Positions 30,255 through 40,474 of a stretch of 64,000 bases of DNA are shown piece after piece. The notes below the pieces were generated by a model, which was given only the letters and a program-made list of their open reading frames with translations, did no database searches and had not been told where the DNA came from. Made by a program: the position numbers and the translations under genes. This stretch comes from Embiotoca jacksoni (lineage: Eukaryota; Chordata; Actinopteri; Embiotocidae), in the NCBI GenBank assembly GCA_022577435.1, contig JAKOON010000022.1, forward strand, positions 8,699,730 to 8,763,729, given 5' to 3'. Position 1 is the stretch's first letter. Every line of letters starts with the position of its first letter.

Positions 30255-30720
30255 GGAGGAAAAATGAAAAGAGAAACACGGTAAAGTAGGAGAGGTAAGA
30301 CAAGGTTATATGAGACATGCTAGAAAGAAAAAAAGAGAAGTGAAGAAAATATCTATGGAAGAGAGACAAAAATCTGAGAGAGTGAGACAGACTGAGAATG
30401 ACTGAGAATGAAGCCAGAGACCGAGAGGGAACATAGGTCAAGAGCAAGGAGAAAAGAAAAGCACAAGAGTGACAGTGAAAAACAGACAAAGAGAAAATAT
30501 AGTCAAGAAAAACAGAAATGAAATGACAGAGAATGCCAATGAGAGATGTAAAGGAGACAGAGTGAATAAAAGATGCAGTACAAAAGAAAGCTTTCAAAAA
30601 GAGATAAAAGAAAGTTCTGCAAACAAATTTAGTGGTGATATTACTGAGGAATGGAGAAGAGGAGGAGGCAGAACATGATCAGGAGAAGAAGCATGACATT
30701 AAGAGAGGATGGGGAAAGAA
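30255..30720. repeat. Long purine-rich strand-asymmetric tract
   Basis: About 465 bp dominated by GAGA, AAGA, GAAAA and GACAGA words on the + strand, the longest such tract here. Open frames on both strands across it (Arg/Lys/Glu-rich on +, Ser/Phe/Leu-rich on -) are expected from composition. Confidence 0.6.
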
Positions 30721-32389
30721 ACTGTAACCGTAGTTTGAGGGGAGGGACATGAGACACAGCAGGCTTCAGGCTGGACATGAGTAATTTTGTCAGTCAGTGT
30801 ACTCATCGTGAAACTGATGGATGACAACCAGAGGACTGCTACCTGTAATAACTACAGCACAGAGAAACTCAGACACCCACTTCGCAGACTGATCTGTCCT
30901 TCATGAAACATCAGAGGCTTCAGTTTCAAGACTCGTTATTGTCTTAATGCATTGCAAAAAACAAAAAACAAAAAAAAAAGGCTCACTTGTATAGTCTTTT
31001 ACTCACTGTAACCCCAATTACAAATAGATTCAGATGCTTTTTTTTTGTGATGTCTTGAATAAACATCAGTTAAAGTACATTGCCAAATACTCCAGAGCAA
31101 CTGAAATGTAGCAAGACTATTAGGTATGTTTAAGACCTAGAAGTGGATATTCCTTCGTCATCATAACTTCAGGCCTTTTTTTTTTAAAAACTGAAAATGT
31201 AAAGTAATACATCCAAAACTCCCAAAAAAGAAAGACCAAAGTAAAATAGTAATAGTAATGTCAAGAAACAATGAAAAAAAGGAGAAAATTTGACAAGCTA
31301 GATAAATAAATAAATACATAGGAAACCAAAGCATTTGAATAATAAAAAAACCACAGGGATAACTCAAGGATAAAAGTGTCTTTAAATGACTGAAAGCAAA
31401 AAGCAAAATCCACCTATAACAAGATGCTAAAATTTTGCATTACAGAAAACCCAAAATGCAAAGACAACAAGAAAACATACATAAATATTAACAACACAAA
31501 CAGGGGAATTATTTTAAATAATTTGTAATAACAGTCAGTAAATAACTGGCAGTTCTAATTGTTTTTTATAAACAGTAAATATTTGATAATTTACCTGCAG
31601 AACTAAAGCTTGAGGTCAGTTGTCCTTGTAGAGAAATATTACGTGACAGGACTCACAGCAGCTTTGCTTTAATAGTTTTTTTTGGTTTGAAAGCAGGAGA
31701 AAAGACCAAATGAAGTGCAGACTTGTTTTATTAGACATCAGTAGGATGGGAACTTTTAAAGATGATTCAGTCTCCATAAAGCATAAGTATGAATAAATAT
31801 CTTAAAATGAGTCATAACTTCACGAGTGACGTTATTCTCTCTCAGCGGTAATTATTTTGGAAGCAGGTTTTCACTTGAATCAAAAAATGTCTCTGGGAGG
31901 CTCAAACTATTGTGTAAATATTGGTGCTATTGTTTCAAAAATAGTGTAAAATCAATACTCCTTTCTTCTATTTCATTCAATTTACAGCCTGTTGAGAAAC
32001 CACCGGTTCTACCAAACGTGAGCCAAATTTATCACTGGCTCCAAAGAACTGCGAAATGAACACAACCACAGTGCTGTCGTCTCCACATCATCGCTGGCTT
32101 AAGGAGTAATGGAAAACAGCATTTTAGAGTGACTTTTATCACTTGTAAACTTTGTTCCGGCAAAATCCTGATATAACATCAACTGGTTCAGTCTTTTTTT
32201 TTTTATCCTCAGTGCTGTGTGCCAGGAAGGAACTCAGATCAGTAGTTGCTCAACAAACAGACACTACTCTCTTGTCTTGTTTCAAAGTGTTCACAAAGTA
32301 ACAAAATGCAACATATGCATCCATGTTTATATTTACGCAAGCGCATTGCTGCAACGTAAAAAAGAAAAAAAAAAACCTGATCATTATTA

Positions 32390-33040
32390 AGTTATAAAGT
32401 AAAACGTTTATTGTAGTAATAAAAGGTTTTTCACATTGAAACATGTTTTTCATGTTATAACAAGATATTTTGACATTATTATTACATACAAATGTATTAC
32501 ATTAATATAATAACATTATTATAGTAATTTTATTACTATTTATGTTGTTATAGCGTGAAATGTTTCATGTTATAATGTGATAAGTTGGTCTCAGGCAGAA
32601 GTGATAATGAAAAATGATGATATAAACCTCCAGAGGGTTGGAGTCATTCTTTCCTCTGTGCAGCGTGCATTTTTAAATCAATCATAGTGTGTGCATAGTC
32701 ATTATAATAGCATCCAGTGTGTTCAGTAATAGCAGAAACTTGCCTTTTCTTAACCCAACCATGTTAAGTACAACTTAATCAAATTGTCTACACGATCGTC
32801 TGCAAAATATTGCAGATGACTGATAAACTGAGGAACACCTCACTTTCAGCAATATTTTGTTCAATTACATTATAACGATATTAATTGTAAAGTTATGACG
32901 AGAAATGCTTCCTGTTTAAACAATCATACTTTTTTTCTTGTTATAACAATAAAAGTTTATTCTAGAAATGTGACAAGTTCATTATATTGTAAAAATAACT
33001 TCTTATAACATGAACTTTTAACGTTATAACATGATACTGA
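32390..33040. repeat. AT-rich repeat cluster with GTTATAAC palindromes
   Basis: The self-complementary octamer GTTATAAC occurs at 32454, 32940 and 33023, with variants GTTATAGC (32547) and GTTATAAT (near 32570). They are embedded in CATGTT/AACATG and GAAAC/GTTTC words in both orientations. The two clusters (32390-32590 and 32880-33040) look like halves of one fold-back element separated by about 290 bp of unrelated sequence. Confidence 0.5.
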
Positions 33041-33224
33041 TCCGTTTTTCTTTGTCTGGCATGAGTATATATTACCATGGAGGCAACAACTATCATTGAT
33101 TTCCAGATCTTCCTCTCCATCTGATTTAATGTTGAAAGGTCTGGCAGTGAACAATGAAAAGACTGGTTCATGAGTGGACCATAACAATTCTGAATAACTT
33201 TGTTTTGTAACTGATGCCTCTTGT

Positions 33225-33665
33225 TTTCTTCTTCTTCCCCCTTATTTACCTGTGCCCAATTCTTTCTCCATTGCATCCAGTATTTTGCACTGGATCCTCT
33301 ATAGTTCACTCCCTGTCTTCCTACACCCCTTTTCATCCTCACACTGCTTCCCTGTTTGGTTGTTCTTCCACATAACCACCATCTCCTCCTCCTCGTTGCC
33401 CTCAGCTCTACCTCTCAACCCCTGCTCTATTTCCCCCCTTCTGTCGCTACACTTTCCCCTGCTTTCTCATATTTGCATCTAAATCTGACATCCTCCCCCA
33501 TAATCCTTGGTCGCTGTTCTTCTTTTTCCTCCTCCTTGTTCTCGTTTCTTACACCTGGCTCTAGGTTGCCTTTCGTCTCTCACACTTGTTGTCTGACACT
33601 TGTTAAATTCTCCTCGACACGTCTCCTTAGGGAAATTCCACTGCCACCTTGAGTGCCTTCCCATT
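33225..33665. repeat. Pyrimidine-rich strand-asymmetric tract
   Basis: About 440 bp rich in CTCC, TTCC, TCTTCT and CCCCTT on the + strand. Parallel Ser/Leu/Pro-rich open frames in several registers are compositional. Confidence 0.55.
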
Positions 33666-34614
33666 ACTCTGAAAACTCAGGGGAACTTTTGAGAGATCAA
33701 GCCTTCATGGGATGAGGGAGTAAATCCACAACAAGGCATCCTCAAGGGTGCATCTGACTCAGAATGTATTGTGATCATTCTATTCCTCTGCAAAATCAGA
33801 TGAGAAACATCCATTATGATGTCATTGTATTGTTATAAACTAAAACAATATAACATATTCATTGGATTTAAACACTTATATTGAAGATTTTCTACTCAAT
33901 TGGTTTCCATCCGTTGTGGTTGGAAAATAATTCTGCAGGAAATTTAATCTGCTTACTATAATGTATAACAACAAACCTTTTTTCTCCTGTTTTCTATGGC
34001 AAAGAAAACCTTTCAATCCTCCATAATGCTTTTAAACGAAAGACTTCTTGATGGTGCATTCAAAGACGCAAAAAAGATTTAAGAACTGGTGTGTGTTGAA
34101 GTAAAATCCCAAATGCATGGCCCACCCGCTGTTTGTCCCGCAATTATATAATTTCTGCATGTAGCGCGAGTAAACTGTAATCTGACTCCCCCTCCTCCTC
34201 CTCACTGCTTTGTTCTACTCCTCAAACACTTTCCTGCCAGGTTGTTTCCATAGAAACGGAGTTACTACCCGACAAGTTGTGGTCAAGGAAGTGCGAGAAG
34301 AAAAGAAAGAACAGGGCAGTCAAACAAAGAGTTTCTACTGTTTTGCTTTGGAAAATCTAAGCAGGAATTTAGGTTTGAAAAGCTCACTCACTTTGTAAAG
34401 GACTCAGACATGGGATCAAAAACCCACAGATTTTGCAGCAAAGTGAGCCTGAAAATATAACCTGTTGGCAACAATGTGTCAATACCCATGATAATAACAC
34501 ACCAATTAAAATGATTAATCACAGTTAATGAAGAGTACTTATCTAACACATTCTATTATATTGTAGTTTGCCCTAGTTAGATGTTAGCATACAAATTTTG
34601 TATAATTAACAATA
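33666..34614. other. Non-genic stretch
   Basis: AT-rich sequence with no recognised gene or repeat family; a CTCCTCCTC run lies near 34190. Confidence 0.45.
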
Positions 34615-34829
34615 AATACAAATTTTCACCTGATGATGACAAAAGGAAAAGTTAAGGCATTTTGGATGTGAGTGTCTGTACCAATCTTCATGGTGGTCAA
34701 TCAAAGTTTTTTGGCGATGTCTTGCTATGAAACAAATATGTAAACATTATGGCCAGATATTCAAGGGATTGCGAAAGTCATTAGTATTTATTCCCTGTGG
34801 AACATTACTTCTGTGCCAAGTATTTAGGA
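34615..34829. repeat. Diverged copy of a common fish interspersed repeat
   Basis: The ordered words CACCTGATGATGAC, GTCTGTACCAATCTTCATGG, CAATC, then GATTGCGAAAGTCATTAG, TTTATTCCCTGTGGAAC fit a repeat I recall from fish genomes (GTCTGTACAAAATTTCATGGCAATC type). No coding capacity remains. Confidence 0.45.
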
Positions 34830-35105
34830 TGACATACAATACTAAGATTTGTATGACATTTTGGACGACATACTATGACTATTTTGACAACATACTGTAC
34901 ATGTAGTATGAGTTTTTTTATGGCATTTTTAACGACACTGACAATTTTCTAAATTTTTGACGACATAACTCTAACCCTTTTTTATGGCATTTTGGATGAC
35001 ATATTTTGGTATGACTCATTTTCGACACTTTGTAGGACATACTATAGTATGACTTTTTTTTAATGACATTTGGGATGACATACTATACTATGACATTTTT
35101 TCAAC
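34830..35105 (-). repeat. Diverged, inverted relatives of the 38-bp satellite
   Basis: Irregular repeats of TATGAC(A/T)TTTTT, GGA(C/T)GACATACTAT and related words at about 35-45 bp spacing. Read on the minus strand they correspond to the 38-bp unit at 37153-38503 (ATAGTATGTCGTCC...AAAAGTCATA). They are much more diverged than the main array and in the opposite orientation, so they are probably an older outer flank of the same repeat complex. Confidence 0.6.
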
Positions 35106-35760
35106 ACAATGTCGGTGTTATGAGGTTGAGGATGAATGGACCCAAATGCAGTACACTCAGCAGATGACTTAAACAGTAAGAACGTTTATTGAAATCACAG
35201 GAGTACATATATATTTAAAATGGCAGATTTCCGGGAAAACACAGAAAAGGTCATTTGTCCAGGTAATAGTGCGTGAGCACAGAGCCAAGTCCAAAATGGC
35301 TGAAAGCCAACAAACAGTCAAAAACCGACCCAGGCTCCTTCTGGGGTCGGGGCAGGAACACCGACAGTGTCCGGAGAAAGAGAATGTCATACGGGCTGGA
35401 GTCAGATGGTTTGTGCAGGCTGGTTAGAGTGTCCCCTTAATTCTCACGAGCAACCGGAGCAAAGGCAGGCTGATCCATGTGGGGTGGAGTGGGCGCCCCG
35501 TGCTCCACACCGGAGCTGCTTCGATCCGGGCGGGACTGCACAGACAGCAGGCAGGAGGGAAGGTGGTCTCTGAAGAACAATAGAGGGCAACGGGCTGGGT
35601 CGACTGCGTGGTTTCCCGTGGCCCAACACAGGACAGTGGGCAGGGTCAACTCTGTGGTTTACCGTGGACCCATACAGGATTGCCAAGGCTCGTCAAGTGG
35701 TGATCTCCGTGGAACTACGCAGGACGGCACCTCGCAGGTAATCTCAGGGATTCGACATTG
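35106..35760. mobile_element. GC-richer insertion with short terminal inverted repeat and internal tandem repeat
   Basis: This block interrupts satellite-related sequence. It is bounded by CAATGTCG (35106-35113) and CGACATTG (35752-35759), an 8-bp inverted pair. Its left portion reads GGATGAATGGACCCAAATGC...AAACAGTAAGAACGTTTATTGAAAT, a style I recall from fish non-autonomous transposons. Its right half is clearly GC-richer than the surroundings and carries a degenerate ~48-bp tandem repeat. Several overlapping open frames run through it on both strands without domain character. The superfamily is not assigned. Confidence 0.5.
35590..35745 (+). repeat. About 3 copies of a degenerate ~48-bp tandem repeat
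   Basis: Successive units share GGGC(T/A)GGGTC(G/A)AC, CTG(C/T)GTGGTTT(C/A)CCGTGG(C/A)CC and ACA(C/G)AGGAC words at about 48-bp spacing; the third unit is more diverged (GGTGATCTCCGTGGAACTACGCAGGAC, seen in part). The array lies within the GC-richer insertion. Confidence 0.55.
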
Positions 35761-35770
35761 GACAGATGGT

Positions 35771-35896
35771 AAGAACTTCGTTCAAGTTATGGAAGCCAAC
35801 ACTGTGGTGCAAGCTGTTAGCGTTGTCGTCTCACAGTCTAAAGGCCCAGGGTTCGATTCCCGCCTGGTACTTTGTGTGGAATTTGCATGTTCCTGC
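35771..35896 (+). repeat. tRNA-like SINE module 1
   Basis: Starts AAGAACTTCGTTCAAG and contains an A-box-like CTGTTAGCGTTG near 35815 and a perfect B box GGTTCGATTCC at 35850-35860, followed by GTGTGGAATTTGCATGTTCC. These spaced internal RNA polymerase III promoter-type motifs fit a tRNA-derived SINE, not a working tRNA gene, since no acceptor or anticodon stems fold cleanly. The same order recurs at 36187 and, inverted, at 36998. The 38-bp satellite begins about 25 bp after its end. Confidence 0.7.
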
Positions 35897-35920
35897 AAAA
35901 CTAATAACCTGAAAGTAAAT

Positions 35921-36149
35921 TGTCATCCGAAATATGGTCAAAAAATCATGCTGAAGCACGTCGCCCGAAATATGGTCAAAAAGTCATGCTGAAGCACGTC
36001 GCCCGAAATATGGTCAAAAAGTCATGCTGAAGCACGTCGCCCGAAATATGGTCAAAAAGTAAAACTGGAGCAGGTCGTCCAAAATATGGTCAAATAGTCA
36101 TACTATAGCATGTCGTCCAAAATGTGATCAAAAGTCATACTATAGCATC
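35921..36149 (+). repeat. 38-bp satellite, short left array (about 6 units)
   Basis: About six 38-bp units of the form GTCGCCCGAAATATGGTCAAAAAGTCATGCTGAAGCAC (first part shown in motifs only: CCGAAATATGG, TCAAAAAGTCAT, GAAGCA). The first three units are nearly identical to each other and use GCTGAAGCAC where the main array uses ACTATAGCAT; the last two units already show the main-array form. Confidence 0.85.
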
Positions 36150-36186
36150 ATATATTTTTTTTGTATTTTTTACGACATTTAATAAG

Positions 36187-36300
36187 TATGACTTCCGTTC
36201 AATTTATGTAAGCCAACACAGTGGTGCAGCTGTCAGCGTTGTTGTCTCCCAGTCTGAAGGTCCAGTTTTCGAGTCCCGCCTTTGACTTTCTAAGTGCAAA
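36187..36300 (+). repeat. tRNA-like SINE module 2
   Basis: Begins GACTTCCGTTCAA..GTAAGCCAACACAGTGGTGCAGC, then an A-box-like TGTCAGCGTTG and a degenerate B box TTTTCGAGTCCC near 36267, ending in CTAATAACCTAAAAGTG. Same order as module 1, minus part of the GTGTGGAATTTGCATG stretch. Confidence 0.65.
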
Positions 36301-36375
36301 ACTAATAACCTAAAAGTGAAATTTGTCATCCATAATGACGACAAACTTATGCATGTTGTCCATAATGTAAAACAT

Positions 36376-36460
36376 TACATTCAAGCAAGAACATGCCATC
36401 CTCCACACTAAGTTCCAGGCCCCCTATCAAACCTAGAAGCTCCTGATTATGAAATGACAA
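36376..36460 (-). repeat. tRNA-like module, outer left arm of palindrome (degenerate)
   Basis: Read on the minus strand it gives CAGGAGCTTCTAGGTTTGATAGGG then GTGTGGAGGATGGCATGTTCTTGC, parallel to the outer right arm at 36774. The B box is degenerate (GGTTTGATAGG). It is the mirror partner of the 36774 module. Confidence 0.5.
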
Positions 36461-36534
36461 CCATTTTGCTGTCTTTATTGCATGCTTGTCTGACTTAAAT
36501 GACTTATTTAACTTTAAAACATGTTTTACAAGAA

Positions 36535-36610
36535 CGATCAACGGTGCAGTGGGTTGCATTGTTGCCTTCCAGTCAGAAAGTCGCAGGTTCGAGACCTGCC
36601 CTGGAAAGGA
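36535..36610 (+). repeat. tRNA-like module, inner left arm of palindrome
   Basis: ACGGTGCAGTGGGTTGCATTG then CAGTCAGAAAGTCGCAGGTTCGAGACCTGCC (shown as motifs), with a good B box GGTTCGAGACC at 36586-36596. It is mirrored by 36640-36710. Confidence 0.6.
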
Positions 36611-36639
36611 TGATGTTAACATCTCTGATGAAAAGCTAC

Positions 36640-36710
36640 AGCAAGAATCGAACCTGGAACCTTCTGACTGGGGTTCAACAGCACAGACCACTGTGCTTTT
36701 ATCATTAAAA
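36640..36710 (-). repeat. tRNA-like module, inner right arm of palindrome
   Basis: On the minus strand the B box reads GGTTCGATTC (36645-36654), preceded by CAGTCAGAAGGTTCCA and GCACAGTGG. It faces the 36535 module head to head across the central GATGTTAACATC. Confidence 0.6.
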
Positions 36711-36773
36711 AGTTTAAAAGTCATATAAGTTTTATAAGTCAGACAAACATGCAATAAAGGCAGCACAATTTTA

Positions 36774-36870
36774 CAGTTGCTAGCGTTGTCATCTCACAAT
36801 CAGGAAGTACTCGGTTTGATCAGGGGCTTGGGACTCTGTCTGTGGAGGATTGCATGTTCTTGCCTGGAGT
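36774..36870 (+). repeat. tRNA-like module, outer right arm of palindrome (degenerate)
   Basis: Contains TTGCTAGCGTTGTCATCTCAC as an A-box region, a degenerate B box CGGTTTGATCA near 36812, then GTCTGTGGAGGATTGCATGTTC. It is the mirror partner of 36376-36460. Confidence 0.55.
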
Positions 36871-36997
36871 GTGACTTTGTCACATTTACGACTACATGAT
36901 GTTTGTTTTACATCATGGACTACTATGCATGATAACATGCATAAGTTAGTTGTCCATATTTTGGACGACATACTTTACATTTACTTATTATTTATGC

Positions 36998-37112
36998 AGG
37001 AACATGCAAATTCCACATAGGAAGTCCCAGGCGGGGATCGAACCACGGACCTTTAGATTGTGAGACGACAACGCTGACAACTGCACTATTGTGTTGCCTT
37101 ACGATATTTGAA
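36998..37112 (-). repeat. tRNA-like SINE module, inverted outer copy
   Basis: On the minus strand it reads CAACACAATAGTGCAG, TTGTCAGCGTTGTCGTCTCAC, a perfect B box GGTTCGATCCC (37034-37044 reversed), CCTGGGACTTCC and TGTGGAATTTGCATGTTCCTGC. This is the same order as modules 1 and 2, which lie on the other side of the palindrome in the opposite orientation. Confidence 0.7.
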
Positions 37113-37152
37113 CGGAAGTCATACTTAGAGCACAAAAAAGTCAGTTCTTTAA

Positions 37153-38503
37153 TGTCGTCCAAAATGTGATAAAAAGTCATACTATATCATGTCGTCCGAA
37201 ATATGGTCCGAAATATAGTCAAAAAGTCATACTATAGCATGTCGTCCGAAATATGACCAAAAAGTCATACTATAGCATGTCGTCGTAAATATGACCAAAA
37301 AGTCATACTACAGCATGTCGTCCTAAATATGACCAAAAAGTCATACTATAGCATGTCGTCGTAAATATGACCAAAAAGTCATACTATAGCATGTCGTCCT
37401 AAATATGACCAAAAAGTCATACTACAGCATGTCGTCCTAAATATGACCAAAAAGTCATACTATAGCATGTCGTCTGAAATATGACCAAAAAGTCATACTA
37501 TAGCATGTCCTCCAAAATATGATCAAAAAGTCATACTATAACATGTCCTCCAAAATATGACCAAAAAGTCATACTACAGCATGTCGTCCTAAATATGACC
37601 AAAAAGTCATACTACAGCATGTCCTCCAAAATATGACCAAAAAGTCATACTATAGCATGTCCTCCAAAATATGACCAAAAAGTCATACTACAGCATGTCG
37701 TCCTAAATATGACCAAAAAGTCATACTATAGCATGTCGTCTGAAATATGACCAAAAAGTCATACTACAGCATGTCGTCTGAAATATGACCAAAAAGTCAT
37801 ACCATAGCATGTCGTCTGAAATATGACCAAAAAGTCATATTTTGTCGTCCTAAATATGACCAAAAAGTCATACTACAGCATGTCCTCCAAAATATGACCA
37901 AAAAGTCATACTATAGCATGTCCTCCAAAATATGACCAAAAAGTCATACTACAGCATGTCGTCCTAAATATGACCAAAAAGTCATACTATAGCATGTCGT
38001 CTGAAATATGACCAAAAAGTCATACTATAGCATGTCCTCCAAAATATGACCAAAAAGTCATACTACAGCATGTCGTCTGAAATATGACCAAAAAGTCATA
38101 CCATAGCATGTCGTCTGAAATATGACCAAAAAGTCATACTATAGCATGTCGTCCTAAATATGACCAAAAAGTCATACTACAGCATGTCGTCCTAAATATG
38201 ACCAAAAAGTCATACTATAGCATGTCGTCTGAAATATGACCAAAAAGTCATACTACAGCATGTCGTCCGAAATATGACCAAAAAGTCATACTATAGCATG
38301 TCCTCCAACATATGACCAAAAAGTCATACTACAGCATGTCGTCCTAAATATGACCAAAAAGTCATACTACAGCATGTCGTCTGAAATATGATCAAAAAGT
38401 CATACTATAGCATGTCGTCCTAAATATGACCAAAAAGTCACACTATAGCATGTCGTCTGAAATATGGCCAAAAAGTCAGACATCATCGTCATACATGTCG
38501 GCC
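37153..38503 (+). repeat. 38-bp satellite, main array (about 35 units)
   Basis: Head-to-tail 38-bp units built from ATATGACCAAAAAGTCATAC, TATAGCATGTC and a variable GTCCTAA/GTCTGAA/CTCCAAA tail. Within each unit TATGAC and GTCATA form a perfect 6-bp stem around CAAAAA. Variants are shared between non-adjacent units (TACAG versus TATAG; three tail types). A rare ACCATAG variant recurs at 37801 and 38100, which is 8 units minus a 5-bp deletion carried by one intervening short unit, suggesting multi-unit duplication. The ends decay gradually (CATCATCGTCATACATGTCGGCC at the right). Confidence 0.95.
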
Positions 38504-40474
38504 AAAATTAAAAAAAAACAAAACAGTTTGCTAACTAGGTTTTTCTGCATCAAAGGACGGCTGTGATTCTTTTTGAAAATTCACCAGCTTTTGAAAGTCG
38601 AGGCTCATTTTTTTCTTTTCTCACCACAGCAGCTAAATACCAATGATTTTGACGTATTATGTGCATGGATAAGATATAATGGGCTCTGAATGGCTTGTCA
38701 TACTCCGATTCTGCTTCAAAATAATCTGATTCACTAATGGCACAAAACATGTACCTCATTCGCAGCAGCCACAGATCCATCTGAATTTGCAGAGTTGTTT
38801 CCATCAAAACCTTCAATATTAAAGAATAGGCTGCTCTGAGCTTAAATCTGCAGCAGTATCATGTTACTGTGACATAAAGGCTGTCGTAAGGTCCCAGGAT
38901 TGACTCTGTGCTAAGAAATTAAATGTGAATGGATAGGGCTGGAAACACTGAGGAGAGCTGTCCAATGAAGTTGATTTACTGTATATTACAGAGCTGACAT
39001 TGCATTGATGTGAGGTAACATGTGCCCTTTCCATCATGACACTCGGTGCTGTGTCAGCCACAAAGAGAGATTCAGCTACAGTGAGATGTGGGAATATATC
39101 TGATCTCTGCTGCTTCATGTACGCTGCTGATGCCATAAAGTAAACAAGCAGACACAGGGGAGGTTAAAGACAGTTTCCGTCATGTTCAGGTATTCAGAGT
39201 ATAACAGGCCATGAATGTGCTCTAGAGCAGAAGGGGTTTTTGTGATAAATAATTATTTTAATTAATCATTAATTGAATTGATGTATGTATCCACGCTTCT
39301 TCCCATCAATTTGAACTAATGCTTGTAGTTGAAAGATACACTTTACAGCACTATATGTAATGGTATTATTGTACTTCCACCCCATGTTTTCCTGTTTTTG
39401 GGCCATTTTGAATATGAATAAAGTCCGTTTTAATTTGTTGTGCTCGTTGCCCCAACTATCAGAAATATCTCACCGGAGCGAGCTAGATGTGTGTGCAAGA
39501 ATACAGATCTTATTTGAAATTCAAATGTGAGCCTGCATGCACATGAATAAGTAAGTGCAACTTATGCTCTCAACGCGCCATGTAGCAATGAACGTTAGCT
39601 CAAGCACACATTTTGTTATAGTTTGGATATATTTAAAATTTGCCAAGGCTACTTAAGTTTTGTTTGCCAGGGGGAGAGAAATTAAACGTAATCATACTGT
39701 AAATCACACTCACTAAGAACGCTCAACTTTATCTCTCGCCTGTATGTGCCGCTGTCACTAAATGACAGGTACTTTAATATCTTTAATATCCACTTATTCA
39801 AGTTTTGACAAGAGGATGGAATAAGTATTGCCTCAGTAAATCTTCCAAAACAGTTAATGCAGGTATAGTAACTTATATATTTGGGAAGAATCATAGTACT
39901 TTAAGGATATGATAGGATGCAGTTACAATCATATTTGCACATTTCCATTCAAAATTTGGCTGTTGGGTATGTTTATAGGGTTATATAGGGTTTTATTAAC
40001 AAACACAAGACCAAAACTACTTTAACTGCACAGCTGACAAAAGTCTAAACACGGAGAGGAACACATGGTGAAGTTTTGGGATTGAGATAAATACAAAGAA
40101 ATGAAAAATCCTTCAAATAAAATGAATTTGCAGATCTCAGATTGAGAAATAACATCACTGTGACATTTAAAATCCCTTAGCAAGTCCGAAGGTAAATATT
40201 CACTATGAACAAAGTTCGTATTAATTTGCATATCGTCTCCTGGTACACAGGGTTATTCATAGAGACCTACCTGATGGCTCTGTGATTTGAATAATAACCA
40301 AATACAGCATTGACTACAACAGTATTCCTGATGACACATTAACTATATTACAACATGCCTTTATAAGCCCTACATCGCAAAAAACACCAGATATGACATC
40401 ATGGAAACCTAGTTACTCTATGGACCTTGATATAAATGTTTACCAGCTGCTCAGACTGCAGCTGTAACATGCTT
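38504..40474. other. Non-genic stretch
   Basis: AT-rich sequence after the satellite array, with no recognised gene or repeat. Open frames of 70-90 residues on the minus strand lack domain character. Confidence 0.45.

Larger units (their letters stand above)
23638..32389. other. Non-genic stretch
   Basis: Contains the MITE at 24088, a G13 run at 25187, an AAAG microsatellite near 27702, purine tracts at 28035 and 30255, an A22-type run near 28790, and a possible old LINE/repeat tail near 29760-29940. No exon with domain character was found. The 27000-27210 stretch has the look of conserved non-coding DNA. Confidence 0.45.
36370..36870. repeat. Large imperfect palindrome (~500 bp) centred near 36617
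   Basis: The centre is the perfect palindrome GATGTTAACATC (36612-36623). Moving outward, sequences on either side are reverse complements in order. CAGTCAGAAAGTCGCAGGTTCGA (left) faces TCGAACCTGGAACCTTCTGACTG (right). TTTATTGCATGCTTGTCTGACTT (36475 region) faces AAGTCAGACAAACATGCAATAAA (36737 region). AAGAACATGCCATCCTCCACA (36387 region) faces TGTGGAGGATTGCATGTTCTT (36841 region). Identity is high but not perfect, so the palindrome is old enough to have diverged. Confidence 0.85.

Noticed and set aside
30172..30678. 141-codon minus-strand frame rich in Ser, Phe and Leu
   Set aside because: It is the complement of a long purine tract; hydrophobicity follows from TTT/TCT/CTT codons, not from membrane protein evolution.
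35367..35992. Overlapping open frames up to 171 codons through the GC-rich insertion
   Set aside because: They occur on both strands, cross repeat boundaries (insertion, tRNA-like module and satellite) and show no domain; composition explains their length.
35850..37044. B-box matches suggesting tRNA genes
   Set aside because: No cloverleaf could be folded around any of them, modules are diverged and repeated in a palindrome; they are read as SINE-like repeat parts.
37153..38503. Possible CRISPR-like array
   Set aside because: Units are contiguous 38-bp tandem repeats with no unique spacers, in a vertebrate genome.
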